Shown: positions 22,657 through 33,066 of the stretch, piece after piece | How the letters are laid out: the number at the start of each line of letters is the position of its first letter | How positions within the stretch are numbered: position 1 is the stretch's first letter | Source of the DNA: Chenopodium formosanum | Taxonomy: Eukaryota; Streptophyta; Magnoliopsida; Caryophyllales; Amaranthaceae | DNA length: 64,000 nt | Assembly (NCBI GenBank): GCA_024500155.1 | Contig: CM044875.1 | Coordinates: forward strand, 18,809,203 to 18,873,202 | Direction of reading: 5' to 3' | Made by a program: the position numbers and the translations under genes | The notes under the pieces: model-generated | What the model was told of the DNA's origin: nothing | The model's input: the letters and a program-made list of their open reading frames with translations, nothing else | Databases searched by the model: none

Positions 22657-24013
22657 AAGTAGTATATCAGAGCTTAGATCTATTTTAATTACCACTAAAG
22701 ACAATTTAATGGTTTTTTTTTTTATTTTTTTTTTAATTTTTTTGTAGGCGCCTAATGTCTAAGTGTTATGATTTTGGATTTAATTACTTGATTTAAAATC
22801 AAATTTTAATTTTGGAAAATTATTTTATTTTAAATAAATTCATTCGGCATTTTTAAATAACATATATGTATATTTTTTTATAAATGATTGTGTTATTAAT
22901 TATTTATAAAATGAAATGAATTTTGGTATTTATTTTATTCTTTGAACTTCAGTATATATTTTATTTTATCGGTGAGTTTTGGGTAGTCTTAGGATGGGCA
23001 TATAAGAAAGATGATTTCTTTCTATGTGGATTATATTTAATTCTTTTTGTGTTGTTTATTTTTGAATGAATTGTTTATGCAAGGTATTTAAATTTTGTAT
23101 GTGTTATACAATCGTGTACATTTGGTTGTAGTTACCACCTAGTATCATGTTTAAGGACATGCAATATAGAATAGTATATAGTGATGAATTGTGCACTGTG
23201 ATAGGTTTGTGTGATCATTATGTGAAGCTTATATTTATGTGACTACTAATATACGTTTACTAAATGCTGTTATTTATTTAATGCTTAGCTTTTTAGGGAG
23301 GATAATTCTCTCTTATTTTTTTTTGACTTTCCTTTAAACATTGCACCCAATCAGAGTTTATTTTACTTGCAGAAAACATGTAGTGATGATGAAATATTGA
23401 ATTGAGAATTGGTTTATGAGTCTCTTGTTTTTTGAAAGGTTATTACTTGGAATAAGTGTTTAGTGAAAAGTTTTACTTGGAAATTTTTGAGAATAAGCTT
23501 ATGAAGGAATTGAGTAAGCTTTGTTGGGGAAATTAATTAGAAGAGAACTTGGTGAGCTAGTTAATAAGTATTAAAGTGTGAGTATGTGAGTTTAACTACG
23601 AGTATTTCGTAGAGGATAGGAAGATGATTGAGATGAGAACTATCCTATGAAATTATAATGAAATGCTTACTGATATTATTTATTGAGGTGAGTTACGGGG
23701 GCGTAACTCTTTTCTTTAAGAGGGGTAGAATGCGATATAATTTCGCGCTTTTTACCTAATTCATGCTATTTATTGCTTAATTTTGTATGATTTTCCTCCT
23801 TATTGCATAATAGTATTGTGTTTGCATGCTATTAAAGTATGTAAACTTTGGCCAAGTACGAGTTTATTGAGTATAAGTACGGTTTGTTGAGTATACATGT
23901 TGAGAAGCAAGCAATTTACAGCAATACAAAACAAAAAGTTTTTGAATAATTTTTAGAAATTATGGATTTAGGGTTAAGTTTCGGAGACGAAACTTCTTTT
24001 AAAAGGGGTAGAT
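22657..24013 (+). other. internal region of the non-autonomous LTR element, non-coding
   Basis: 1.36 kb between primer site and purine tract with no retroviral domain in any frame. Near 23690-23750 it contains GAGTTACGGGGGCGTAACTC followed by GGGGTAGAATGCG, almost the same as the stretch just inside the 3' LTR of the Tekay element (35820-35865 and 39670-39710, read in reverse). The element is therefore probably a deletion derivative of that clade, or parasitises it. Confidence 0.7.
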
Positions 24014-24048
24014 TGTAATCCCCCATATTTTAAAGTAAATTGTAGTTA

Positions 24049-24139
24049 CTACCTCCGTTAAATGTTATGTGCAACTTTGGGGTATTATTTGTGAGATATA
24101 AAATATTCCAAAGTTGCACATAACACTTAACGGATGTAG
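24049..24139. mobile_element. Stowaway MITE (91 bp)
   Basis: CTACCTCCGTTAAATGTTAT at the left and its inverted partner at the right end (CACTTAACGGATGTAG), flanked by TA. CAACTTTGG/CCAAAGTTG continue the inverted repeat, so the element is nearly a perfect hairpin. The left LTR has the empty TA site. Confidence 0.9.
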
Positions 24140-24638
24140 TATATTTTTTAATGTATACGAATATTTATTTCGATTTTTATCATATAAACTATTTTATGTA
24201 GAATTTATTGGAACTCTATTAAATAAATAAGCTCTATTTTAAATTAAAATCATTTTCCTATCTACTAACCATAGTTTGACAATAGTGTTATAATAATATT
24301 AGCCCAATTTTGAGTGAATAGAGTCTATCTTCACCTAACCCAAGATAATGTGGCCCAAAATAAAAATCTTAATCCTATTAGGATTAGGAAAAGAGCTTAT
24401 GCACTAAGCCCATATCCTTTAATCTTTATAAACCCACAAGCTTCTTCCCCCTCCAATCTGACGTAAATCTCACTCCCTCACAAATACTATTGCCTTGCCT
24501 CTTCATCCTATTTCACGCATAAATAAATAAAATAAAAAATAAAATAAAAAATAATCACTCTGCTGCCGACGCACCCCACCTTCGGCGACCACCTGCTGCC
24601 ACGCCGCCGCCATCCACCAGCCACCGTTTGCCTCCTTC

Positions 24639-25177
24639 TAGGGCTGTACACAGTTTGATCTGAACCGTAACAAAACCAGACCAAACCGTATTTTAGCGGT
24701 TTGGTTTGGTTTACGGTTTATAAAAATACGGTTTGGTTTTGAAATTTTTGTAAATACGATTTACGATTTGGTTTGGTTTTTCAAAAATTATAAACCAAAT
24801 CAAACTGTAAACCAATAAACCGTATTTTAATATTTATATAATTTTTAAATAAATAAAAATAATTATTATATATTAAAAATAATAATAATTGTTATTTTTA
24901 TTGTAAATTTGTAATATAATTTAATCCGTTGGACTAATTATTTAAACTTTTATTATAAGTTAATGTAGTATTATTTAGCATTTTTAAGAAAAAATGTCAT
25001 CTCAACACAAACCGCAAACCAAACCCCACCAAACCGTATTATTAAGGTTTGGTTTGGTCCGGTTTCAATACTATTATGGTTTGGTTTGGTTTGATTTGAA
25101 AAATTGACCAAACCGTATTTTGCTGTTTGGTTTGGTTTGCATTCAAACCGCACCAAACCAGACCATGTTCACCCCTA
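24639..25177. mobile_element. hAT-type MITE (539 bp)
   Basis: TAGGGCTGTACACAG at the left, TAGGGGTGAACATGGTC inverted at the right, with an exact 8-bp duplication CCTCCTTC (24631-24638 and 25178-25185). The left LTR keeps a single CCTCCTTC. The interior is built from TTTGGTTTGG/CCAAACCAAA repeats in both orientations. No ORF beyond composition-driven ones. Confidence 0.92.
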
Positions 25178-25568
25178 CCTCCTTCTCTCTTCCCCCTTCT
25201 TCTTTTATTTATGCTATTCTCAAGTCCTAATTTTTATATTTTTGGATGTGATTTGTTATTATTATGAGTTGATGGTGTTTTTTTGAAAAAAAAGATTACA
25301 AGTTTATGATCTTTATTATGTTTAAATTATTGAATAAAATTTCAGATTAGTGTAATTAAGAAAATAAGGGTTTAAAACTTGATTTTTATGGATTAAAGGT
25401 TCAAAAACGTGTTGCTTAAGTTATTTGATTATACTATGTTTAACTTATGTTAAATATATTTTTGATGATTAAAACTAATTTTTAGATTTGTTAAAGTTTT
25501 AATTTTGGGTTTTATTTGAGGTAATTTCATCAATTTATGATTCTACAAATAATTATTGGAGTGTTACA

Positions 25569-26745
25569 CATACACCTTGGAGTAATGAACTTATGAGAAT
25601 ATCACTTAATTAACTCAGTAGCCAACAAAATGCCATCCCCAATATGTTTACTAGGAATAAACCCAGCTTAAGCACCATTCATAACCTCCCCTATCACCTT
25701 AGCAAGCCTAGCTGTAATGATTTTAGAAACCAGCTTGTAAATTACAGTGCAGCAGGAAATTGGTCTAAACTCTTTGACATAGGAAGGGTTAGTAATTTTA
25801 GGGACCAGGGTGATAGTGGTGCATTTCCACTGTTTTTGCATATTATTAGTGTCAATGAACTCCTGAATACCTGAATATATGTCATGCTTAATATCATGCC
25901 ACATTTACTTTTTTTGTTTTTTTTTGAACCCATCAATTCCAGGAGCTTTAGAATCATCAATATTCTTTAATTCAGCGTCAATCTCATCATGAGTAATAGG
26001 AGAGAGAGGAAATTGCTGTGAGTAAACTCTCAACTGTTCCCCTCTCCTCATAGTAGCCATATATCTATAGCAGGAAGCCAAGTAGCTCTTTGACCCAACA
26101 ACTTTTTTATAGAACTTACTGATCTCACCAGCTACTTGCTCAAGATCTATAACTCATCCTACTCATTAAAAATAAAGTCAATTTCTGTTTCTTGAATGCC
26201 TTTGGTTCATTATAGAGAAGAAATAATGATTATTGGCATCACCCAACTTCACCCAATCTACCCTGGACTTCTGTCTGTAGATACTCTCTTGAATACCAGT
26301 CCAGTATTTTATCTGATCAATGGCATCAGTTTCTTGATTCTGAAAATTAAGATTATGAATATTACCAGCTAACTTTGGATAACTTCCAAAGCCATATGAG
26401 CAGCCTATAATTTCTCAGTTGTCTTCCCAAAATACTGTAAGAGCAAAGCTTAACCTTGCCCTTAACATTTTTAAGCTTATTCCACACTTTCATCATAGCA
26501 CTACCAGACACAGGACAGTTCCAAGCTTCCATAATAGTATCTTGTAACTTCTCATGCATGTTTAGCAATGCAATTCAAAAATCTGAATGATCTACCCTTA
26601 GCAGAAGTAGCAGTAGAGATTTCAATCAGCACAGGAATGTGATCAGAAATAGCATAAACAAGGTAAACAACCTCAACATGCCCATAGACATCCAACCAGG
26701 CCTGGTTAACCAAACCTCTATCAATTCTGGTGCAAATTCTTAGAA
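25569..26745 (-). pseudogene. LINE endonuclease end and reverse transcriptase start, decayed
   Basis: Reverse translation gives the end of an apurinic endonuclease-type domain (RIDRGLVNQAWLD, then a SDHIPVL box, near 26620-26740), a linker helix with MLNMHEKLQDTIMEAWNCPV (26510-26568), and the start of reverse transcriptase with ITLVPKI and EFRPISCC (25745-25800). Stops and frame changes separate the pieces. It is cut at the right, so ORF1 and most of the endonuclease are missing: a typical 5' truncation. Confidence 0.8.
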
Positions 26746-27552
26746 CTTCTTAGAGAAATATAATTCCAACCAATAAAGTTTTAACATTTTTTATGAATAA
26801 ATTTTCATGGGCATTAAATATTCCAAGAAATGTACTCAGTACTTTATACATCAAACCAAACAAGCAATAATGATCCATATGGTAAGCTGTCATAAATTGT
26901 GAGAATGATAATGAATTTGAGAGTAAATTTGCGAAGAAATCCTAATTCGTGATGCCAGGCATAGTAATGACAATTCATCCCCACTAGCTCAGTTTCTTAG
27001 ATGTGTTATTGAGTGGTGTAAAATCCGTCAACAAAAATTACATGTTTGAGGTTAAAGTTCCATTACCATGGTAATAATAACCATACGTTTTCCTTACAAA
27101 TTTGCATACAAAATTATTATCATTTTCATAATTTATAACCACTTACCAAACAAGCAAGTATCCTGCTAATGGTACTATAATTTTCATTTAATAATTGTCC
27201 ATAAAACATTTTAGCCATAATACTAGCGATAAAGAGTTGGTATAATAAAGTCCAAAAGAAACAAGTCATTGGATGGATTCATGATTGAAGACGCGATATT
27301 ATACAACCAATTTTCAATCACAGTACTAAAGGAAATTTTATAGTTAGTCCAAGAGTATGCTGGGATTTGCCAAGAGCTGCACTTTACGATGTTTACAACC
27401 AATTGGATTACACTTCACTACCTTACACATATCAATCAGATTGATGATCAATATAGGTAAGGAAATTGCAAATTTACGTTGTTTTTCATACGTCCATTCT
27501 AGCAACACTTCACTCCCTACACAAAACAATCATATTGGTGATTGACACATAG
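26746..27552. other. spacer between LINE and receptor kinase gene
   Basis: AT-rich and without coding features. It would contain the 3' UTR of the receptor kinase gene next to 27553. No clear element ends. Confidence 0.5.
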
Positions 27553-30367
27553 TTAGTTCTGAGACCAAGGAGTTGAATCAGTGTTACTTCTTCTCGTCGT
27601 AGATTGGTCTGAACTGCTGCTGTACAGGAATGCAGGGGGTTGAGGCGTCGAAAGGGTTCCAGCAGCTGCAGAGTAAGAGTTGAGCATGTGGACTATAGTC
27701 GCCATTGTAGGCCTCTTGTTAATATCCTCTTGCACACATAACAAACCCAGATGTATGCATTTTATGACCTCATGGTTTGAATATGAGTTTCGCAGCATGG
27801 AATCAAGAAGCTTTAGAGGTTCTCCGTCTAACCAACAACTCCAAGCCTGATAACATGCCATTTATCAATTTCATGATTATAATTATGAATAGAGAACAAT
27901 AGTTTACAACTTACGTGGCTCAAAAGCTTTAAGCTGCCTCCGGATTGGTAGATGACATCGCCAACCTTTCTGCCACTTACTATCTCCAAAACTAGCACAC
28001 CAAAGCTGTATACATCTGATTTTATAGAGAACTGTCCATGAAGTAAATACTCTACAGCCATGTAACCACTGTAATTCACGATAAAAATTAAAGAAAAGTC
28101 AGTAAATTAAAAAAAATGCCGTAGTCTATAAAATCACCATTCTGCTATTAAATTCTGATTTCTTTCTTTTTCAGGTTTAACATACTAAGTTCCAACAACT
28201 TTGCTTGTATCAATATGAGTTTGATCAAAGGCACAGATCCTCGCCATGCCAAAATCTGCAATTTTTGGGTTCATCTCTATATCGAGCAACACATTAGCAG
28301 CTTTCAGATCACGATGAAGAATTCGATCAGGAGAGTCTTCATGAAGATAAAGCATTCCTCGAGCAATGCCTTTTATTATGTTGTAACGAGTTGACCAGTT
28401 CAATTGTCCCCGTTTTTGAAAATCTGTTGTTAAGTTTTTCATTAAATCCCATTAGCCAAAACCCAGAATGTTTTGTATCTAAATACTATAGAGTGTAGAC
28501 ATAACTCAATAATGCAGTGGCTAAAATATCTACTTACCAAATAGAAAGTAGTCTAGACTTTTATTAGGCACGAATTCATACAGAAGTAACTTTTCATGTT
28601 CTGTTAAGCAAAATCCAACCAGCCTCACCAGATTCCTATGTTGAAGTTTTGCTAACAATAAAACCTCATTCTTGAACTCTTTATCACCTTGATTAGAAGT
28701 TCTTGATAGCCTTTTGACTGCTATTTCTTGTCCGTCTGATAAGCTCCCCTGAGCCATAAATAATTATTAGTTTCGAATTAGTTTCTAACAAGTAAAAATA
28801 GTCAAACACCAATATATACCAAGACAATGTCAGTTTTTTCTGATTATATGCAAGTAGTTTATTTACCTTGTAAACAACACCAAATCCACCTCGGCCAATT
28901 ACATGATCCTCAGAGAAGTTGTTAGTAGCAGCCTGAAGAGTGGCCACATCATATTGCAAGGAGTCGGCTTTCATGATATAATCTCCTGGTGATGGAGCCA
29001 AAGCTAAAGGAGGCAGAGCAGAAGGAGCCAATTCATTCAGTAACACATATCTTAAGTCATAAGGAATAATAATATAACGATCAGCATTATGCTTCAATGT
29101 GCCTAAAGAGTTTGGAATAGCAGTATATATAGCACCTTTATTCGGCTTATCTGTAACAATTGTTACTGGAAGCAGAACAGAAGGCTGAGTCGGAAGAGCT
29201 ACACTTGTTAAAACATTTTAATCAACTACGCAGCATTACTTGAGAAGATGCAAAATATACTTGGTTCAGGACATTACCATATTGAGTATTATTTGCAACA
29301 TTTTGTTCTGTTGTGTGCTTCCTTTTACAAAGATATAAACCAAATATAACACATGCCATTGTGATCACTGCTAATGGAGCAACAATGGCAGGAACTATTA
29401 CTTGAAGCTTAACTGCACATTGCACACAAAAGCAAACTTCATTAAATGGATCAATAAGAAAGAAATAATTCATTGAAATAGTACCTTTTTCTCTATGCAT
29501 TTCATCAAAATTACCTGTTTTGGCGGGTGACTCTGAAGGTGGGAGATGAGTCTGCGGCGATGGAGGTGAAGTAGCTGTGATATGGAAACCAAAATTGTCT
29601 TGCTGTAATCCTCACTATGGCAAATATTGACAAAATCTCAAATAAAAATGATCTCCGAGACTGTAATCGATCTACAAGCTAAGAGATTGTCCTAAGGCTA
29701 AAGACTTTTGCAAGTGTGATGAGTGCAGAAATTACAAATACCTCCCGTCGGTGTAGGCGGTGTAATGGAGGAAATGTCACTTGGCGGAGGCTGGGTCGAT
29801 ATTGGTGGTGGCACTTGGACATCTATCACATGAATATAAAAGATAGAGGGAAATAAACAGGATTAATCTATGACGCGCCATATTATAGAACTAAATGTTA
29901 GTAAGAAAGTTCATGAATTCTATACACATAGCAAGTTATGGTCTAGCAGGGTACTTAGAGCTTTAGAGATCAAATCAAATTAGCAACGCCATAGGAGCCG
30001 GTACTTCCCTCACTCCATAGGAGCCATAAAGAATTAGATCCAATATGGTCATTCACCTTGTCCAAAAAACTTAGACAACATCTTGAAAAATCTCATGTCA
30101 ATTATTGTTTATGTGATCCATAATAAAGTATTAGCTAGAGAAAAGACGTTAAAGAAGCCACATAATTGACATGTTCCTAGAACTGAAACAACTATTAAGC
30201 CATTAAGGTAATGAAGATACGAAAATTTAAAACATATTGAGATTTTAAATATTTATGTTCTGATGTACAAAGTTTATATACAAAAATTTGCTTTTTTTTT
30301 TTTTTTTTTAAAGTTCTTTGAAAGAAAATAAAAAGATAAAACTATTTGTCCTCTTCCCACCAAAACC

Positions 30368-30430
<63 letters not shown>

Positions 30431-30863
30431 TCTGTATGACCGTATCTATACAACGCACACCCAAGGAATTACGGATACCATTTAACATATAAGAACTTAT
30501 GTAAAGGAGGGTATTATTACCTTGGCAAAAGGCGTTGAGAGAAGCCACAGAATCAGCAATGCCACAGGCACCTAAAACAAGGGTAACATTAGGTGCAAAG
30601 GAGGGATTTTCAGTTATAAATGTGTTTACATTGCAAAAACATTGCTTCTCATTTACTGCACTTTGTTGGAGGAGATCACAGCAAATAAATTCAGTGATAT
30701 TAAACGAAGGGCTGGATTCATCAAATTGCGGCTCTGTGCTATTCAAATTACTTGAGACGCATTGATCATATTTCTCCCAGCAAATCCCTGATTGTGATTG
30801 GACTATTGGAAGTGATAACCAAGTTATTCCAAGCATGATCACCAACACACAAAGTTTGGCCAT
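27553..30863 (-). CDS. receptor-like kinase with lipid-transfer-protein-like ectodomain
   Basis: Nine exons join into one 615-residue frame: 30863-30521, 29822-29742, 29574-29515, 29412-29278, 29198-28867, 28748-28538, 28423-28186, 28068-27915, 27846-27553. All introns are GT-AG by eye. The signal peptide is about residues 1-24. An eight-cysteine LTP-like module follows (Cys28, 35, 61, 62, 75, 77, 100, 113, with CC and CFC) with three N-glycosylation sites. Next come a proline-rich stalk (115-161) and a membrane helix at about 166-188. The kinase has the GRGGFGVVYKG loop near 307-318, Lys329, HRDLK (Asp426) and DFG (Asp444-Gly446), with MAVEY in place of MAPEY at 470-474. The kinase resembles cysteine-rich/S-domain receptor kinases. 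It should act at the plasma membrane. The ligand is unknown. Confidence 0.9.
30369..30420. repeat. 52-base A run in intron 1 of the receptor kinase gene
   Basis: On the plus strand an uninterrupted A run, hence a T run in the transcript, together with a T run near 30292-30310. The 60 bp between them could fold against itself. Length is prone to assembly error. Confidence 0.9.
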
Positions 30864-31540
30864 TTTTAATCTCCTTTGATGATGCAAAACTAATTATATT
30901 TCATGTTGTTTGAGAATATAATGTAAAATTGATGAATTGAACAGCATGAAAGGGTGGATATTATTGTAGGTTTGACTTGACCCCAGGATTATATTAAATA
31001 ATTTGGTACTTAAATTATAGTTTGAAGAGTTCTCTAGTTTGAAAATGATTAGTTATTAGATTGTGGCATTGTGCCTATCAATTGCTAAGTCATGTTTCCA
31101 GGTTGTCAACATGGCATACCTGAATTTTGTTGGCACATAGAGCCTGATGCCTGCCTCCACTTCGATCTTTCAAACACCTAAATTGAAGTCATGACTTGTA
31201 GTAATTCTTCAATTTTGCTCAAGATAATGGTGGATTGGAGATATACTCGTGACTTGCTTCATTCTTTCTGTGGATAGACTTTATTGTACATCGGAAGAAC
31301 TTCAGATATCATCCTCAGGTACAGTTTCCTGAATATTTAAAGAAGGATAGTCACATCCTGCAGCAAAACCCAGCCACTGCACGCAACATTTGAGAATAAT
31401 TTATGTCATCCTCACTGAAAGGCTAGATGCCATTGGTGTGGCAGGACTTTTAAAAGCAGACAATTATGGAACGGAGGGTAGCTAATAGCTATTAATGACT
31501 ATACGGAAGGATTTATGTCTTCGTCGTGTGCAATTACTAG
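30864..31540. other. upstream region of the receptor kinase gene
   Basis: No coding signal. It should contain the 5' UTR and promoter of the minus-strand kinase gene, but I could not fix a TATA box. An LTR-like remnant begins to the right. Confidence 0.5.
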
Positions 31541-31805
31541 ATATATAAATGGATCAAATTATGGAGATAATTAAGTTCGAACATTTGAGTCGTCGTTTTA
31601 TCGTAGCTAGAGGTACTAACGATTTTTGGGCTAGTAAAATAGCCCAAAGCCCAATTGAACGGATCCTATATGGTCAAACAAAGGGTCTAGATCGGGCACG
31701 AGAGGACAAGGCTCATGATGGGCCTCATCCTCTAGCATGGCCGGCCATATGGAGTAGGATAAGAGAGTTTTGGGCTTCCTAACCCTAGTCTAATTATAAT
31801 GTGAT

Positions 31806-31813
31806 TATAAATA
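31806..31813 (+). promoter_or_regulatory. TATA box of the LTR remnant
   Basis: TATAAATA about 450 bp before the LTR end and primer site, the usual relation in plant LTRs. Confidence 0.5.
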
Positions 31814-32508
31814 GACTAGGTGCCTAGAGTTTGCATGTAAGTTGATTTCAGTTGATCAGTAAGATCAAAATCCGAATTAGCAAACACGAGACCAACCCCT
31901 CTCAAACTCTCATCTCTCTCACGGCTCTCTTTCCCCTCCTCGGCGCCAATATGGTGGTTTGTGGTGGTGGTGGATCGTGGTGGTCGGCTTAGTCCATTAA
32001 AGGTGGTGATCGCGGTTTTCCTCAATCACTCGACCAATCTAGTATTGGTGGACGGCTCGTTCGAAGCTCGTGGACTAAGTAGAGGAACAACGCTTGGGGC
32101 TTTATTCTCTCCTTGATTTGTCAATCAATTGCTACCTGGAATTCACGCTTCAAAGGTATAATTATGTGTCTTGTGTGTTATGCATGTGATCTTGGGATTA
32201 GGTACTTGATTGAATATGATTCATGATTTTCCGCTGCGTAGTACCTATAAACTCCTACAGTGGTATCAGTTAGCCTCTTGCATGAACGCGCTTGATCATA
32301 TTAATATGATTAATTTGAAGTCCATGCTAATTTTATAATCAATTAAGAGGGAGAAATTAATTTAATTATGGTTCAATTGATATATTTAATGTGATTAAAC
32401 TTTTGGAATTGATTAAATGTGATTTAATTCTGCTCAAAATAGCCATGAAGAGGACCGAATTAAGCCCTAGATTTTTTGAAATTTTCGAACCCTAAAACCC
32501 TAGTTTCG

Positions 32509-32599
32509 AATTTCCGAAATACCCTAACCCTAATTCGAATTTCCGAAATACCCTAACCCTAATTCGAATTTCCAAAATACCCTAACCCTAATTCGAATT
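32509..32599. repeat. 29-bp tandem repeat, about three units
   Basis: The unit contains TTTCCGAAATACCCTAACCC and continues to AATTCGAA. It contains CCCTAACCC but is not the plant telomere unit CCCTAAA, and lies in the leader of the LTR remnant. Confidence 0.85.
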
Positions 32600-33066
32600 A
32601 TTTCAAATATACATAGCCCTAAAATATGATTTTTGTGCTTGATTTTGATTTAATTCGATTTATTTTATGTTTCATAATTTTAATCGGATTGATTTATGCA
32701 TAAAAATGTTTTATGTATGATCATCGATTTAATTTAAGAGTTAGAATTAAATTGGTATTAGTTTTATGATGAATCCTAATTTTAAAATTGAATGTTGATT
32801 TAATTTTAATTTTAATTTTGGACCGATTTAATTTAATTTTGATAAAAGTTATTTTAATTAAATTAAAAAAAAAATTGATTTCAGGCCGACAGTCACGGCT
32901 GGGTGACGCAGCCACGGCGACTGCCGACCAAATGGTGGTCCAAGAGGGAGGGGAAGGGGAGGGCGGCGGTCCTGGTGGCTGGGGCAGCAGCCGTGCAAGC
33001 GTTGCACGCTGCTGCCATGGCTGCCACTGCTACAGGGTGCTGCTGCCTTGCGGCAGTGGCTGCTGC

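Larger units (their letters stand above)
14281..25568 (+). mobile_element. non-autonomous LTR retrotransposon carrying nested insertions
   Basis: TGTAATCCCCC... begins both LTRs (14281 and 24014) and GTGTTACA ends both (22656 and 25568). The whole is flanked by a CATAC duplication (14276-14280 and 25569-25573). A primer-site-like stretch TATATCAGAGC follows the left LTR and a purine tract AAAAGGGGTAGA precedes the right one, so the element reads on the plus strand. With insertions removed, each LTR is about 0.9 kb. The internal region holds no gag or pol, so mobilisation would have needed proteins from elsewhere. Confidence 0.9.
24014..25568 (+). repeat. right LTR with two MITE insertions
   Basis: TGTAATCCCCC... 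to GTGTTACA, the partner of the left LTR. It contains a Stowaway at 24049-24139 and a hAT MITE at 24639-25177, both absent from the left LTR, so both arrived after the retrotransposon. Confidence 0.9.
9931..26745 (-). mobile_element. LINE, 5'-truncated, split by two LTR insertions
   Basis: Three minus-strand blocks read consecutively as one plant L1-like ORF2: endonuclease end and reverse transcriptase start (25569-26745), the reverse transcriptase core (13607-14280), then the zinc-binding reverse-transcriptase tail (9931-11107). The coding sense continues exactly across each inserted element once it and one copy of its duplication are removed. The T-run at 9931-9940 is the poly(A) tail read in reverse. 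AGAGAAAT occurs just left of the tail (about 9916) and just right of the 5' break (about 26751), a weak candidate duplication. All blocks hold stops. Confidence 0.8.
31541..33066 (+). mobile_element. LTR retrotransposon remnant: LTR 3' part, primer site, leader
   Basis: A TATA box (31806) and a sequence ending CTCCTACA at 32259 are followed after one base by TGGTATCAG (32261-32269), the start of the initiator-tRNA-Met primer site of many plant LTR elements. Some 800 bp of leader with no clear gag follow, cut at 33067 by a Tekay LTR. The left LTR edge is uncertain. The last 180 bp are GC-rich with GCTGCTGCC repeats. Open frames here (for example 31549-31782) have no recognisable domain. Confidence 0.6.

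Noticed and set aside
22661..22674. tRNA-like TATCAGAGC sequences (also near 32261 and 44490)
   Set aside because: They are short primer binding sites next to LTR ends, and there is no cloverleaf around them.
31549..31782. 77-codon plus-strand frame
   Set aside because: It lies within an LTR remnant upstream of its TATA box, with no recognisable motif.
32509..32599. CCCTAACCC repeats as a telomere-like tract
   Set aside because: The repeat unit is 29 bp and the heptamer CCCTAAA array of plant telomeres is absent.
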